A stretch of DNA of 64,000 nucleotides. It comes from Hormiphora californensis (taxonomy: Eukaryota > Ctenophora > Tentaculata > Cydippida > Pleurobrachiidae). Of the stretch, positions 12,801-24,900 are shown one piece after another (position 1 is the first letter of the stretch; every line of letters starts with the position of its first letter). The notes beneath the pieces were generated by a model that saw only the letters and a list, made by a program, of their open reading frames with translations, was not told the DNA's origin and did no database searches. Made by a program: the position numbers and the translations under genes. Where the stretch lies: assembly GCA_020137815.1 (NCBI GenBank), contig CM035355.1:3554750-3618749 (forward strand). The letters are read 5' to 3'.

Positions 12801-14052
12801 GCTCAAATCCTAAATTTACGATTTTTAGGTTTTTTAGGTTTTGTTTTTGCTTTTATGGGTTTCAGGAACGTCCTAGAACAAAAAGAATAGAACCATCTTT
12901 CTTGGCGTGAAATTCTGCATCGATTTTAGTGGCTATAAACCTTTCTATGACGTAAGGTTCCGAAGCCATTCCAAAAAATCGCAAACGGGTACATGTTATA
13001 GGGGCGGGTACATGTTTTAGGCTAACGGGCAAACCTCTAGTCAGAACACCATGTTATAGGGTGTCAATCGACGTTTATTGATGAGGAAATCATTTTAGTG
13101 AAAACCATTTTGATCTGCGATGTCTGTGTAACGAATAAAACCTAAAAAACCTTACCACTATAACTTCTGAACCTTACGTCATAGAAAGGTTTAAAGCGAC
13201 TATAATCGATGCAGAATTTCACGCCGAGAATGATGGTTCTATTTATTCTTTTATAGGACGTTTCCGAAACCCATAAAAGCCAAAAAACCTAAAAAACCTA
13301 GAAAACCCTAAATTTAGGATTTGAGCACTTTTGACTTCTAATTAGACCCCAAAGACCATTCTGACCAAGTTTCATCAAAATCGGGGCTATTTTCACTTTA
13401 AAACCTTGACATCCAGTCAAAAACTACAAATTTTCCGGGGTTCGCTTAGAGGTACCGTGCCACCCTAAAATGAGGCTTAATCACCCCCAACATCTATGGT
13501 ATTGGTTGGAATCGATAGAGGGGACATTAGGGGTAAATATTAAGTGGTTGAAAACACCATTTTAGTTTAATAATAGCTGAAAATTCATGTTTCAATTAAA
13601 TGTCCTTTAATGTCTTTTAATGTCCTTTAATGTCCTTTAATGTCCCAGGGACATTAAAGTCGGACGTGTTTATTTAGGACATGGATATTAAATTCACGCG
13701 GCCCCCCCCCCGACCAAACAAATGGGAATGAAGTCCATGATTTGTATCTGGCTATTATGTGGTGACTATGCAAGGACTGAAACATAGTTGACTCTACTGG
13801 ATAACCTCAAGCCTAGAATTATTCATTGCCATATTATGTTGTTGCTAATTTCCCAATTAAAATATGTTTTTCCCTTACAATCTTGCTAATGAAATTGTTT
13901 TCCCCCTCTTACCATGTTGCTAATTTTCCAATTAAAATATGTTTTGCCCCTCTTACCATATTGCTAATTTCCCCAGCAGTCTTGTACTTGGTGAGGACGG
14001 CGTCATTCTCTATCGTCAGTTCCTCTTCCTCTGAGTCGTATGCGTCAGACAT
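9842..14052 (-). CDS. PA2G4: proliferation-associated protein 2G4 (EBP1)
   Basis: Five exons on the minus strand: 14052-13957, 11992-11736, 11318-11171, 10739-10584 and 10354-9842. Phases agree throughout and the product is 389 residues (human 394). It matches the EBP1 fold, a methionine-aminopeptidase-like pita-bread domain without peptidase activity: KGIAFPTCVSINEVVCHFSP, VKIELGAHIDG, VAHTIVVG, CTPLEGMLSYQIKRY, SRAFYSDVCNRF and MPFTLRAFEEETKAKMG in order. The C-terminus carries the lysine-rich NKKKKKKAKS tail that serves in RNA/ribosome and nucleolar binding in this family. EBP1 binds ribosomes near the exit tunnel and affects growth signalling. Intron 1 holds a 1.3 kb foldback element; upstream of the start are six 80-bp repeats containing GC boxes. 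Confidence 0.96.
12371..13711. mobile_element. 1.34-kb G-tract foldback element in PA2G4 intron 1
   Basis: Starts with a G run and ends with a C run; GACCAAAC stands on both sides (12363-12370 and 13712-13719), an exact 8-bp duplication. Terminal regions contain arrays of GGACATTAAA units in inverse orientation, and the inner parts are also inverted copies (for example CCTTACGTCATAGAAAGG around 12950 and 13180 in opposite sense). No transposase coding capacity. Confidence 0.85.
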
Positions 14053-14149
14053 GGTGTTTTAACCCGGCTATTTAAGAGAGGCAATGTGGTTATAACAGTA
14101 GTAAGAGAGTTGAGTAACAAATCTGTTGTAATTATATGGACAGTTAAGT

Positions 14150-14665
14150 AGCCATCAACTAAGATTTAAATCCGGATATTTGAGGGTGGGGCGGTAGTTG
14201 TAGTAGCGGCACGGTAAGGGAGGTTAGGTAGTCATCAACTAATATTTAAATCCGGATATTTGAGGGTGGGGCGGTAGTTGTAGTAGCGGCACGGTAAGAG
14301 AGGTTAGGTAGTCATCAACTAATATTTAAATCCGGATATTTGAGGGTGGGGCGGTAGTTGTAGTAGCGGCACGGTAAGAGAGGTTAGGTAGTCATCAACT
14401 AATATTTAAATCCGGATATTTGAGGGTGGGGCGGTAGTTGTAGTAGCGGCACGGTAAGAGAGGTTAGGTAGTCATCAACTAATATTTAAATCCGGATATT
14501 TGAGGGTGGGGCGGTAGTTGTAGTAGCGGCACGGTAAGAGAGGTTAGGTAGTCATCAACTAATATTTAAATCCGGATATTTGAGGGTGGGGCGGTAGTTG
14601 TAGTAGCGGCACGGTAAGAGAGGTTAGGTAGTCAGCAACTAATATTTAAATCCGGCTATATCATT
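14150..14665. repeat. 80-bp tandem repeat with GC boxes
   Basis: Six nearly identical 80-bp units plus partial ends. Each unit carries GAGGGTGGGGCGGTAG, which contains an SP/KLF-type GC box. The array starts about 100 bp upstream of the PA2G4 start codon and lies between it and a plus-strand gene, so it may sit in the promoter. Confidence 0.9.
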
Positions 14666-15618
14666 TAGAATGTATACGCGGTTAAAGAGAAATAACTAAC
14701 AGGCAAACTCGAATTACCAGACCTTTAGATTTATTTCCCCCGGTTTATCAGAATTCCGTGCATTTCAACTTACCGGGCAAAAACCCGGTCCTTCCCCCTG
14801 ATTGCCTGGCTAGACTCTAGAGTCCCCCTGACTGTTGAACAAAACAACCCCCGGAGGAGTCCGGTGAATCGAGGTTTGACTGGATATAGAATAAAGAAGG
14901 GCTAGTTGAACCGCAACCTGATCTAATATTATGCATGGCACCAGGTGTAAATCCTCTGTTCTTTTTAATCTCCAAGTGAACATCTCTCTCCCTGACCATC
15001 CTTGTCACTCGATCTTCCTTTCTCTCTCATCTCTCACACTCCCCTAGCCTCACTCTCCCATCTCTCATTCACTCTCTTTCTCTCACACACTCCACTCACT
15101 CTCTATTTCTCTCTCTCCCTCTCTCCCTCTCTCTCTTTCTATCTCTGTTGTACACCACATGGGATAGATGGACATTAGAAGACGCAGCACAAAGCTTTAT
15201 TATCCTATAGAGGCAACCACCCAGTTGTTTGTGCTGCTTCTCTCTACTGTTGTACATTTGTGTTTTAGAATTTAGGACATATCATAGTCCAATAGAATAT
15301 ACTGAGAAAATACACAGTAAATGAGTGTATTACCCAGAAATAACTGCATTTTGCTTTGACATATAGTTTTACTAAAATATAGACCACACCTATTATAGTA
15401 TAGTTAGTTTTTGGGGGGGGGGGGGTAAAAGTTAAAAATTATACATAAAAATGAGTTTACATGTTCTTTAGTAATAGTATAGTTAGTTGTATCTTCACTT
15501 AACATAATATAGTATCGTCCGGAGGGGCCAGTAAGGTGTATTGCATATTTTGTCTCCTCAATCTATCTAGCAAAAGTAAAGTTGTATTGAATTGTTTATT
15601 TCTCTATTATCTAGCAAG
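14666..15618. other. intergenic between PA2G4 and a small membrane gene
   Basis: No gene seen. CT-rich sequence at about 15010-15150 and a run of G at 15412-15425. Probable upstream region of the plus-strand gene starting at 15619. Confidence 0.4.
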
Positions 15619-16418
15619 ATGGAGTACCCCACGAAGGGAGAGTATTACAGAACCCTACCACCTGAATACAAGTTCAGTGAGGGCAAGGATAGGAAACAAC
15701 ACTTATTCATGCTGATACTGATCTTGGTCGGTATTGCAACTGTAATTACCACCATCTACATACTATCTGAGAACAGAAACCAAGAAAAGGTAAGAGACAA
15801 AATTGCAATTGCTTTTTGATTATTATCAGACAAGTGAAATAATATTTAGGGCATCGCTCACTCCCACTGGATTGGAATGTAACGTTTCACAATAGCCCCG
15901 TGGCCCGTCTTTGCTAAAATCACACTTTTTACTCCCTCATCTCCTTCACCTGAACTAATATTCTGGAAAGTTTAGGAGTGTAAGATCAAAAGAGGTTGAG
16001 TCGGTTGACACTGTGTCCGTGTTAGCAGCTAGAATTTAAAAAGAAAGTATGAATAATTCAAAAAAGAGGGTACACTTTATAGTACTGAATCCCCTCCCAC
16101 CAGATTGATCCTCGAGGTGAAGATGACGAGGGACCAACAGGTGAACTGTACAACTACTACCAGAAGATCCTTGAGAGACTCTACGCGATTGATGACAATA
16201 TGCCAACTGGAGAGTCCACGGAAGAACCACCAATAATCTGGTATCATGCTGTGGTCCGATGGTGGGTTATTGATGACACACCCACCATAACAGTCGAGGA
16301 GAATGTACAGGAGAATGTACAGGAGAATGTACAGGAGGGGACGTATGATGGGGTACAACAAGATGAGGAGGAGGAGGAACGACCAGTTGTACAGGCAGTG
16401 GCATACGCACTGAACTGA
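15619..16418 (+). CDS. small single-pass membrane protein, unknown family
   Basis: Two exons, 15619-15789 and 16104-16418, joined in phase 0 across a GTAAGA donor and a CCACCAG acceptor; 161 residues. Residues about 30-48 (LFMLILILVGIATVITTIYI) form one membrane segment preceded by basic residues, suggesting a type II or signal-anchor protein. The tail is acidic, with three tandem ENVQ units and an EEEEE run near the end. I recognise no enzyme motif or known family. The ATG is the first in frame after a splice-acceptor-like CTAG, so a 5' noncoding exon is possible. Confidence 0.65.
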
Positions 16419-16925
16419 GGGGACAATATGGGACAATTAATGTAGCATGTTGCATGGAAGTGTTCTTTTAGTTGGGTGTAACGCGATTTTGAAGGTACAC
16501 AATTTGTAGTTGAAGAGCGTTAAATATGTAAAAAGCAGATAAAATATTAAAAGTTCTTTGTACTTTAGGTACTCAAAATCCACTCAGAACTTTGTGCTAT
16601 TGTCTCACAAAAGTAAACGTTTCAAAGATTGAGGACACTAGGCAGGGAGGAGGGATTGTGGTATTGTAGTATAACCTGCCCTTCCTGGAAGCCCTCCCTG
16701 GAAGCTCATCACATCAGGTCAAGTAACGAATTGTTCTTGTTAGCTGTATCCAGTATCCGGAGATCGGCCCGGGAATCTCTCCAACCACTTATTTTCGAAT
16801 CTCGAGCCACTCTGTAGGCGAATGAGTTGTGGTACTTCGTAGCTACAGAGACTTGTGTGGTGGTGGGGACTGGGGGAAGTTGGAATTTGGAACCCACTTT
16901 TCAAAGCAACGGATTCCTACCGTCA
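16419..16925. other. 3' flank, no gene seen
   Basis: Sequence after the membrane-protein gene; a GACACTGTGTCCGTG motif just before the gene's second exon (about 16008) recurs near 46358, hinting at a dispersed repeat. Nothing else recognised. Confidence 0.35.
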
Positions 16926-17412
16926 TCAATTTTGGATTTTCAATTATCTTAATAAGATAATTGAAAATCCAAAATTGAGAATCTCTACAGTGTCCAGCTA
17001 TGCATATGTTATCTCTTCACATCCCTAGAAAAATGACCCATAACTCATTTTTCGACTTATTGCATGCCATTCCAATTTGTTGGTGGAGTCTGGCGGAAAT
17101 ATATAGCACACTAAACTGAACTTAAGATCGATGCTAGAGCCAATGCCCCTCCCCTCCCTCCATGAAATTTCAAGACACCAAAATAAGATATCTTATTTTG
17201 GTGTCTTGAAATTTCATGGAGGGAGGGGAGGGGCATTGGCTCTAGCATCGATCTTAAGTTCAAGTTTAGTGATGCTAGGGTTAGATTTTCCGCCAGATCT
17301 CCACCAACAAATTGGAATGGCATGCAATAAGTCGAAAAATGAGTTATGGGTCATTTTTCTAGGGATGTGAAGAGATAACATATGCATAGCTGGACACTGT
17401 AGAGATTCTCAA
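16926..17412. mobile_element. foldback element with adjoining small palindrome
   Basis: 16976-17412 is a near-perfect palindrome: TGAGAATCTCTACAGTGTCC at the left is repeated as its complement at the right, and the arms meet at AAGATATCTT near 17191. Immediately to the left, 16926-16976 is a perfect shorter palindrome centred on TTAATAAG, with CAATTTTGGATTTTC arms. Both lack coding capacity. Confidence 0.75.
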
Positions 17413-18083
17413 ACACCACTCAGCTGAGGAGAAGGGGGAGTGGGGACAGCCTGAGCTGGAATTTTAGAAAAATCAACCAAAAAGTTCGAGAACGTTCGGT
17501 TCAAAAATTTACCCTTACAAATTTCAGAAGTTTGTAAAAAAAACTTGCTTCTGAGACATCTCACTTCGCGCCGCGGCGTTGCTTTAGCGCGTACGAAATT
17601 GCTAACAATGACGCATGAATACTTTCTACTGAAGCGATGTCATTGCGCGCCCCACAAACAGTTCTGCAATCTGCAGGTTGATGATCTAAGCACTAAGACG
17701 AAAATCCAAAAGCCATCAAATTGGCCAAGACGATGACGTTTCAAGATAAACACGTTTCATTAGAAATGGTGAAGATTAAACTGAAGGGAGGGGAGATAAA
17801 ACAACATAATCACGCAAAACTCATGCCATACAAAAATTCGAAAATAAAATGTCATACTTTTTACTTCCCTCTCAGTCTCCAGCTCGGCTTTCTCGTTATC
17901 CCTTGTATATATCACCCTTAAAACAACAGAACACTATAACCACTAAATCACATATCTCAATATCACAATACCCCCTTTGGCCTTTTCTCATATCACAAAA
18001 TCTCATATATCACCTGTATGGCGGCGCCATACCCCATTTGATTCTCAGATGGGTCGCGGCGCCAGACAGTATATCACACCGTC
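17413..18083. other. no gene seen
   Basis: Downstream of the RhoGAP gene. Apart from the small MITE at 18014-18069 nothing is recognised. Confidence 0.35.
18014..18069. mobile_element. 56-bp MITE, CTGTCTGG family
   Basis: CTGTATGGCGGCGCC at the left and GGCGCCAGACAG at the right, flanked on both sides by TATATCAC (18006-18013 and 18070-18077), an exact 8-bp duplication. Confidence 0.8.
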
Positions 18084-18257
18084 TCATATCACATCCTCCT
18101 CAGGACTATCTGGTGTTGACATCTCACAATATGTGGCTGGCCTCATTTTGATTGGTTGAGAGCGCCGTCTGATACTCATGTCAGGGCTACCTCGTAGCAC
18201 CGTGTTAATGCTTCGTGGTGGGGGTACTGGCCGGTCACTCTGGGGCGAGGAGTTATT
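18084..18257 (-). CDS. alternative last exon of the RhoGAP gene
   Basis: On the minus strand a strong acceptor (CTCCTACCCCCAG) precedes 57 codons ending at a stop at 18084-18086. It begins NNSSPQSDRPVPPPR, a proline-rich SH3-ligand-like stretch, followed by RRRSQPIK and a tail STPDSPEEDVI. Its phase 0 start fits the donor of the coiled-coil exon at 19780, so it could replace the last exon at 19229-18903. Inferred from splice phase only. Confidence 0.5.
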   Translation of the reverse strand, partial: NNSSPQSDRPVPPPRSINTVLRGSPDMSIRRRSQPIKMRPATYCEMSTPDSPEEDVI

Positions 18258-18902
18258 CTGGGGGTAGGAGGGGGAGTTAGTAGGGGTTAGCGTGGTAAGA
18301 TGAACATATAATGTGGTTACATTCAACAACACATGATCAATGTTGTGGACACGATGTTATGTTTAGACTGGCACAGTACATAACACAGCAGCAGCAGCAG
18401 TACTAGGACAACACTTGCACGGTCTACATTGTACATTGGCCAATGTACTCAGTACATTGTACATTGTTGAAACAAAGATGATGGAAATTATACAACGAAT
18501 GTGTGAATAGAGAACATTTTACACCAGTTTTATTCCATTTTACACATTTGGAAATAGAGAATGAATTGTTCGTATCCTGTATAGTGTAGAAGGCCTTTGT
18601 AAAATTACAGGAGTTAGAGATTGTCTGTTATACATAACGGCCTCCAGGACCCCCCATGATATGACTCCACTAGGCAGCACATGCAATTGGGTTCTCAAAG
18701 CAGACTCAAATTAATGCAACACCACAACTTCCACAACTTCCACAGCAAAATAAGTAGGTACATTGAGGTCTTGTCTACCAGACCACATCACATTATAGTT
18801 CCCAACTACTGCAAACAGCAATATCAATATTCCAACTACAAAACAGCAATATATCCCAATTCCCAACTAACAGCTGAGTTACGTGCTCAGTGAAGCACCT
18901 CT

Positions 18903-21900
18903 TTAGTTGTTCCCAAATCCGGCAGGTCGGCTGGGCCTGGTTAGTGGCTGCTGCATTGTGTACAGCCTTGCAAGCCTCCTGACTGGCGGCTCTGGTGACG
19001 AGACTTCCTCTTGCTTTGGCGGTGGATTTGGCTCCAGATTTAATCCGGCAGGTTTTGGTGGCGGAATTGGCGCCAGATTTAATCCGGCAGGTTTTGGTGG
19101 TGGAATTGGCGCTAGATTTAATCCGGTAGGTTTTGGTGGCGGAATTGGCACCAGATTTAATCCGGTGGGTTTTGGTGGTGGCAGTGGTGGTATGTCAGGT
19201 CGATCAATTCCATTTCTGTCCCAGTAATTCTGTGTACAAAGGGGACAAGAATAATCATTTACAGGGGACAATATTAAATAGTAGTAATTACATTGGACAA
19301 CAATTAATTGTACTTACAGGGGACAACAAAACATGTAACAACATTGGAAAAGTTCATATTTCTATTCGGCTGACACTTCCAAATTAGGGAGAAAAAAATC
19401 AAGGTCTGTAATGTTATAAGATCCGGCCATCTTATCTGTAAAATCAAAAGTTGAATGGTGAGACAAGGGATCACTACATGTTGAAAAAGGGATCATTAGT
19501 AGTGACACTGCATCAGATATGGGATCACTACAAGTCTCTATTTACACTGGTGGTGGGAGAACTACCAGATCCGATTTGGATAAACTTAGTTAAAGCCCAG
19601 TTTTCTTTCTTAACTTTGCTCAGCAACCTCTGTAACACACAATTTATTGGACAAGAAATATCTAGGACATACTACTAGGACACGAAAAGCATTCCTTATA
19701 TTAATTGTAAATATTAAAAAGATACATTGCATTTTGAGTTAACCGACAGGACAGAATTATATTAACCGTTCTCTCTTACCTCTAGTCGCTCAATATACCC
19801 CTCCAGACTATCGATCTTGTTCTTACTCAGCTTGATCACTGTTCCCTGTTCTGTCACCGTGGCTGTCAGTTGTGCGACCTGGGCACGGAGTTCTTCCAAC
19901 TCTTTCTCCTTGGCTTGCAGCTCCCGGGATTGTACTTGTAGCTTGATCGCCTTTATCTGGTACATATTCTGGGGAGGGTAGGGGTGTCAGGGAACATGGG
20001 GGGATGGGCAGAGGGGGTCAGGGAACTGGGGCGAGGGGGGTCAGGGAACTGGGGGAGGGGTAGACGGATGTCAGTGAACTGGGGGGGGGGAGCGTGAGGG
20101 GTAGTTGTGAGGAGTGGGGTTGTTTTCTAATTTTCCTTCAATATGATAAGATCTGCACATCTACAAATTGAAACCACAGTCAGTCGTGTACACACCTCCA
20201 CATTACATTGATTGTACAGACTCTGAGAGCGTAACTTGACACGAGTCACGAAACCAGTGCATCTGTGTGTGTGTGTAATGTCACACCATTGCAGAAGCAG
20301 GAGACAACTTGTTGATAACATTTTAGCTGTGATACAGCGTGAGACATGACAGAAAATGTCCATAATTTTCAGAAAGAAAAAAAAAAACAAACCGGATTTA
20401 CGCCACACTTTTTCCATTTCAACTTAAAATATATCTCACTCGCCTATGTAATGTTCTAAATGAGATGTTGAGGGGAAGTTTGTTTCAGTGTTCCCGGTGG
20501 GTTGCAGATTGGTATAGAATGACACTCTGTTACCATGGTTACCACTATATTTAACTGCTGACACAATAGCATGATCCCACTTCACTAGGAAGTGCATTTG
20601 TAAACGCAACTAATCTGACATCAGCTGCGGTTCTGAATTACCAGATGTCCAAATATGTCCAGCTTTTGTCTACTTTTGGACAAAAGTCTCTCAAAAGTGG
20701 CCCTCTAACATGATACTAAGGGGAGCTAAGGGGGTCCATATGATGTCATTGCAGGGGGGGGGGGTCCCCTATACCATGGAGAAATTACAAAATACAGAAA
20801 GCTACCAACTTTAGTTATGTATTATATTATTGATTATAGTATTAACCAAAACGCGGAGTTTTTACGTCAGCCGACCCGAAACCGGATTAAATTTGGCCAC
20901 CCGCTGGTCTCAGGGCCTCCAAATATGTCAAAATATGTCTGAATTGTCATTTGGGGTCATTTAGACCTTTTAATTACATGTAATTACCCTTTAATTTCAT
21001 GAAATTACCCTATAATTACATGTAATTACATTTTAATTACATGTAATTACTTCCAATTACATTCCAATTACTTCAGCACCTCGAGAGCTTTCGAACGCAC
21101 CCTAGAACACCTTTCTACTCCTTCTAATTGCCGAGTTCTATATACCCCTTATTTTGACTGTTTTTCGCGTCCTACCCCTTATAGGTTTGGGTATGGCCAT
21201 CGCCACACCCCCTATACGTCGCGAGACCTCGAGACCTTTCCAACGAGCCATAGAACACCTCTCTACTACTTCAGGGGGCTTCAAAACTTTCACTCTAAAA
21301 ATATCTATGGTTTATGGTTTTATGGTTTATGGTTTTACTCGACCAAAACGCGAAGTTTTTACGTCAGCCGACCCGAAACCGGATTAAATTTTGCCACCCG
21401 CTGGTCTCAGGGCCTCCAAATATGTCAAAATATGTCTGAATTGTCATTTGGGGTCATTTAGACCTTTTAATTACATGTAATTACCCTTTAATTACATGTA
21501 ATTACATTTTAATTACATGTAATTACTTCCAATTACATCCCAATTACTTCAGCACCTCGAGAGCTTTCGAACGCACCCTAGAACACCTTTCTACTCCTTC
21601 TAATTGCCAAGTTCTGTATACCCCTTATTTTGACTGTTTTTCGCGTCCTACCCCTTATAGGTTTGGGTATGGCCATCGCCACACCCCCTATACGTCGCGG
21701 GACCTCGAGACCTTTCCAACGAGCCATAGAACACCTCTCTACTACTTCAGGGGGCTTCAAAACTTTCACTCTAAAAATATCTATGGTTTTATGGTTATGG
21801 TTTATGGTTTATGGTTTTTTTTTCATCTGGTATTAAGGGCCTGTCGGCTCGGCCCCGTTGTTTTAGTTTTAGGGGGGATGTTTTAGGGGGGATGGGTTGA

Positions 21901-24900
21901 GTTTGGGTTATATTCGGGTCGGGGGGCCTTGCCAGGCCCCGAATGGTTTATGGTTTATGGTTTTTTTTCATCTGGTATTAAGGGCCTGTCGGCTCGGCCC
22001 CGTTGTTTTAGTGTTAGGGGGGATGTTTTAGGGGGGATGGGTTGAGTTTGGGTTATATTCGGGTCGGGGGGCCTTGCCAGGCCCCGAATCGACCAAAACG
22101 CGGAGTTTTTACGTCAGCCGACCCGAAACCTGATTAAATTTGGCCACCCGCTGGTCTCAGGGTCTCCAAATATGTCAAAATATGTCTGAATTGTCATTTG
22201 GGGTCATTTAGACCTTTTAATTACATGTAATTACCCTTTAATTACATGTAATTACATTTTAATTACATGTAATTACTTCCAATCACATTCCAATTACTTC
22301 AGCACCTTGAGAGCTTTCGAACGCACCCTAGAACACCTTTCTACTCCTTCTAATTGCCGAGATCTGCATACCCCTTATTTTGACTGTTTTTCGCGTCCTA
22401 CCCCTTATAGGTTTGGGTATGGCCATCGCCACACCCCCTATACGTCGCGGGACCTCGAGACCTTTCCAACGAGCCATAGAACACCTCTCTACTACTTCAG
22501 GGGGCTTCAAAACTTTCACTCTAAAAATATCTATGGTTATGGTTTTATGGTTTTATGGTTTATGGTTTTTTTTCATCTGGTATTAAGGGCCTGTCGGCTC
22601 GGCCCCGTTGTTTTAGTTTTAGGGGGGATGTTTTAGGGGGGATGGGTTGAGTTTGGGTTATATTCGGGTCGGGGGGCCTTGCCAGGCCCCGAATAAAACT
22701 GTAATAGCAGTGATTAACTGTGATTCACACGCACCTTCAGTTCGTCAGTATCAATTGTAGAAAGGTCCAACTCGTTCTCGTCCTCCAGATCTCTATCAGA
22801 TGGGAACAACTTGCCACAATTAATTATCATTATCTGAAGGGGAGAATGAATAACAATTAATTATCACTAGAACTGAACAGTTGAAAAAGTCACAAGGCCG
22901 ATTGGACTATCCCGGCAGCGAACAAGTTCATTGAATTTAGTTCAAATAAGGGGATGGGATTTTTTATACCTCTGTAACTTTTTTCAGCTTCTGAATATCC
23001 TCCATTTCCTTCTCCAGACTATGGTCAGCACTGGTGTTTTTCAGGATGGTCGGAGAAAACACGATGGCCAGATTGTTGAGGTCCATTAGATTGGAGGCTG
23101 AGTAGGTTTGGACCTTGTAAAGGAACATACACAACATCTAGGAAGGGGTGGGTTAGGGGGTTGATGAAATTGAGCAAAATTTATACACCAAAAAATATCC
23201 CAAAAAGTGTATTTCTAGTCCACTTTCTACTTCCAGTAAACTTTCTAAAATTAAAACTTACTCTAAGTGTGTTAAAGTTGGTTGGAGGAATCCGTTTTAG
23301 CAAGTGCTGCATCTCATTCAACCCTTCATTCTGAAACAACACACAACTGGAATTAGGTACACAGAGGAACACTTTAGGAACACTTTAGGTACACAGAGGA
23401 ACACTTTAGGTACACAGAGGAACACTTTAGGTACACAGAGGAACACTTTAGGTACACAGAGGAACACTTTAGGTACACAGAGGAACACTTTAGGTACACA
23501 GAGGAACACTTTAGGTACACAGAGGAACACTTTAGGTACACAGAGGAACACTTTAGGTACACAGAGGAACACTTTAGGTACGCAGGGGAACACTTTAGGT
23601 ACACAGAGGAACACTTTAGGTACACAGAGGAACACTTTAGGTACACAGAGGAACACTTTAGGTACACAGAGGAACACTTTAGGTACACAGAGGAACACTT
23701 TAGGTAGATAGAGTCTAGAGAACACACTCAGACTCATCCGAGATGAATTGCTCAGAGTTCAGGATCTCTCCATTCTCCACACAGAGAATGAGAGCTGGTA
23801 CTTTCCTACAAAGTCTTTCTGAACTTCATAGCAACTGGTGACCCCTGTCATAACTGATACTCGAGACTTTGTAATGTCGCACACGGTTCGGAGTTGTGAG
23901 ACAACTCCTGGTCATGAAAAAAGACACTCTTACTCTCCTTGCTCAACCCTGTTTCACCGCACGCACAAATGTAAAGGATCAGGGTTCGAACAAACACACT
24001 CTTACTTGATCTACCGAACCCTCACAAAGGTGTGAGCCACACACACTCTTACCGGATTAATTTCGTATGTCAGAATGATTGCCACAAAATCTTCGTAGAG
24101 CGAACTAGGAATGATGGAGTCAGGAAGGACTCTGAGATAAAGTTTTAGGAGGCTTGCTACTGTGTGGGTGTCACATCTTATCTCAAGATTTGGCTCTAGC
24201 CCCTCCTGGAAATCCATCTTTAGCTGCTTCACCTGTGTATTGAGAGAGGTGTCAGAGGGGTGTGAACTGTGAGAGAGAGGTGTTAGGGGGGTGTGAGAGA
24301 GGGGTGTGCGTGTTAGGGGGTGTGAGAGAGAGAGGTGTTAGGGGGGTGTTTGTTACAGTGAGGACTGAGGGTGATATATCATTTATTTGCTGGAAGAGGG
24401 AAAGGCGTATAAAGGATATTGTAATGGTCGATCTGATATTATTAGGTCTACCACAGTACCAGTTTGTTAGTCCATAGATGACAGATAGAGAGTACTAAAA
24501 AGACTAAATACTCCAGTAACTCTATGTATTAGGCTTAGGGTGAACAGCAGACTAAATCCTAAACCTATTATAGATGGACGTTATTTTCTTGTTATTCTCT
24601 AACTGCGGAGCTAGAAATAGAGATACATGATAGTACATGGATGTGGTGTTTTATTTCAGTGTGCTACTCAAAGCAGAGTTTCGGATAAACTCCCCATTTG
24701 TGTAAACTGTAAACTGCAAACCCCTTGTTGTATAAACGTTAGTACACTGTAACACTCGGACTTCGGAGTTTTTAATGGCTACAGTAACAGTGTATACAGA
24801 TACAGAATCCATGATATTTGTGCAATGTCCTAAGGAGCTAGTATGGCTTCAAAGTCAGTCACAAGTCACATCTCATTACACAAGTATGTGTGTTTGTGAG

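Noticed and set aside
20127-20417. Minus-strand frame in RhoGAP intron 7
   Set aside because: Skipping it keeps phase and the coiled coil follows directly; composition is not protein-like.
23304-23737. Open frames of 117-139 codons on both strands
   Set aside because: They are translations of a 21-bp minisatellite in an intron; periodicity divisible by three keeps frames open.
23730-23812. Possible extra RhoGAP exon encoding KVPALILCVENG
   Set aside because: In the phase set by the neighbouring exons it meets a stop, and leaving it out gives a RhoGAP domain of normal length with agreeing phases.
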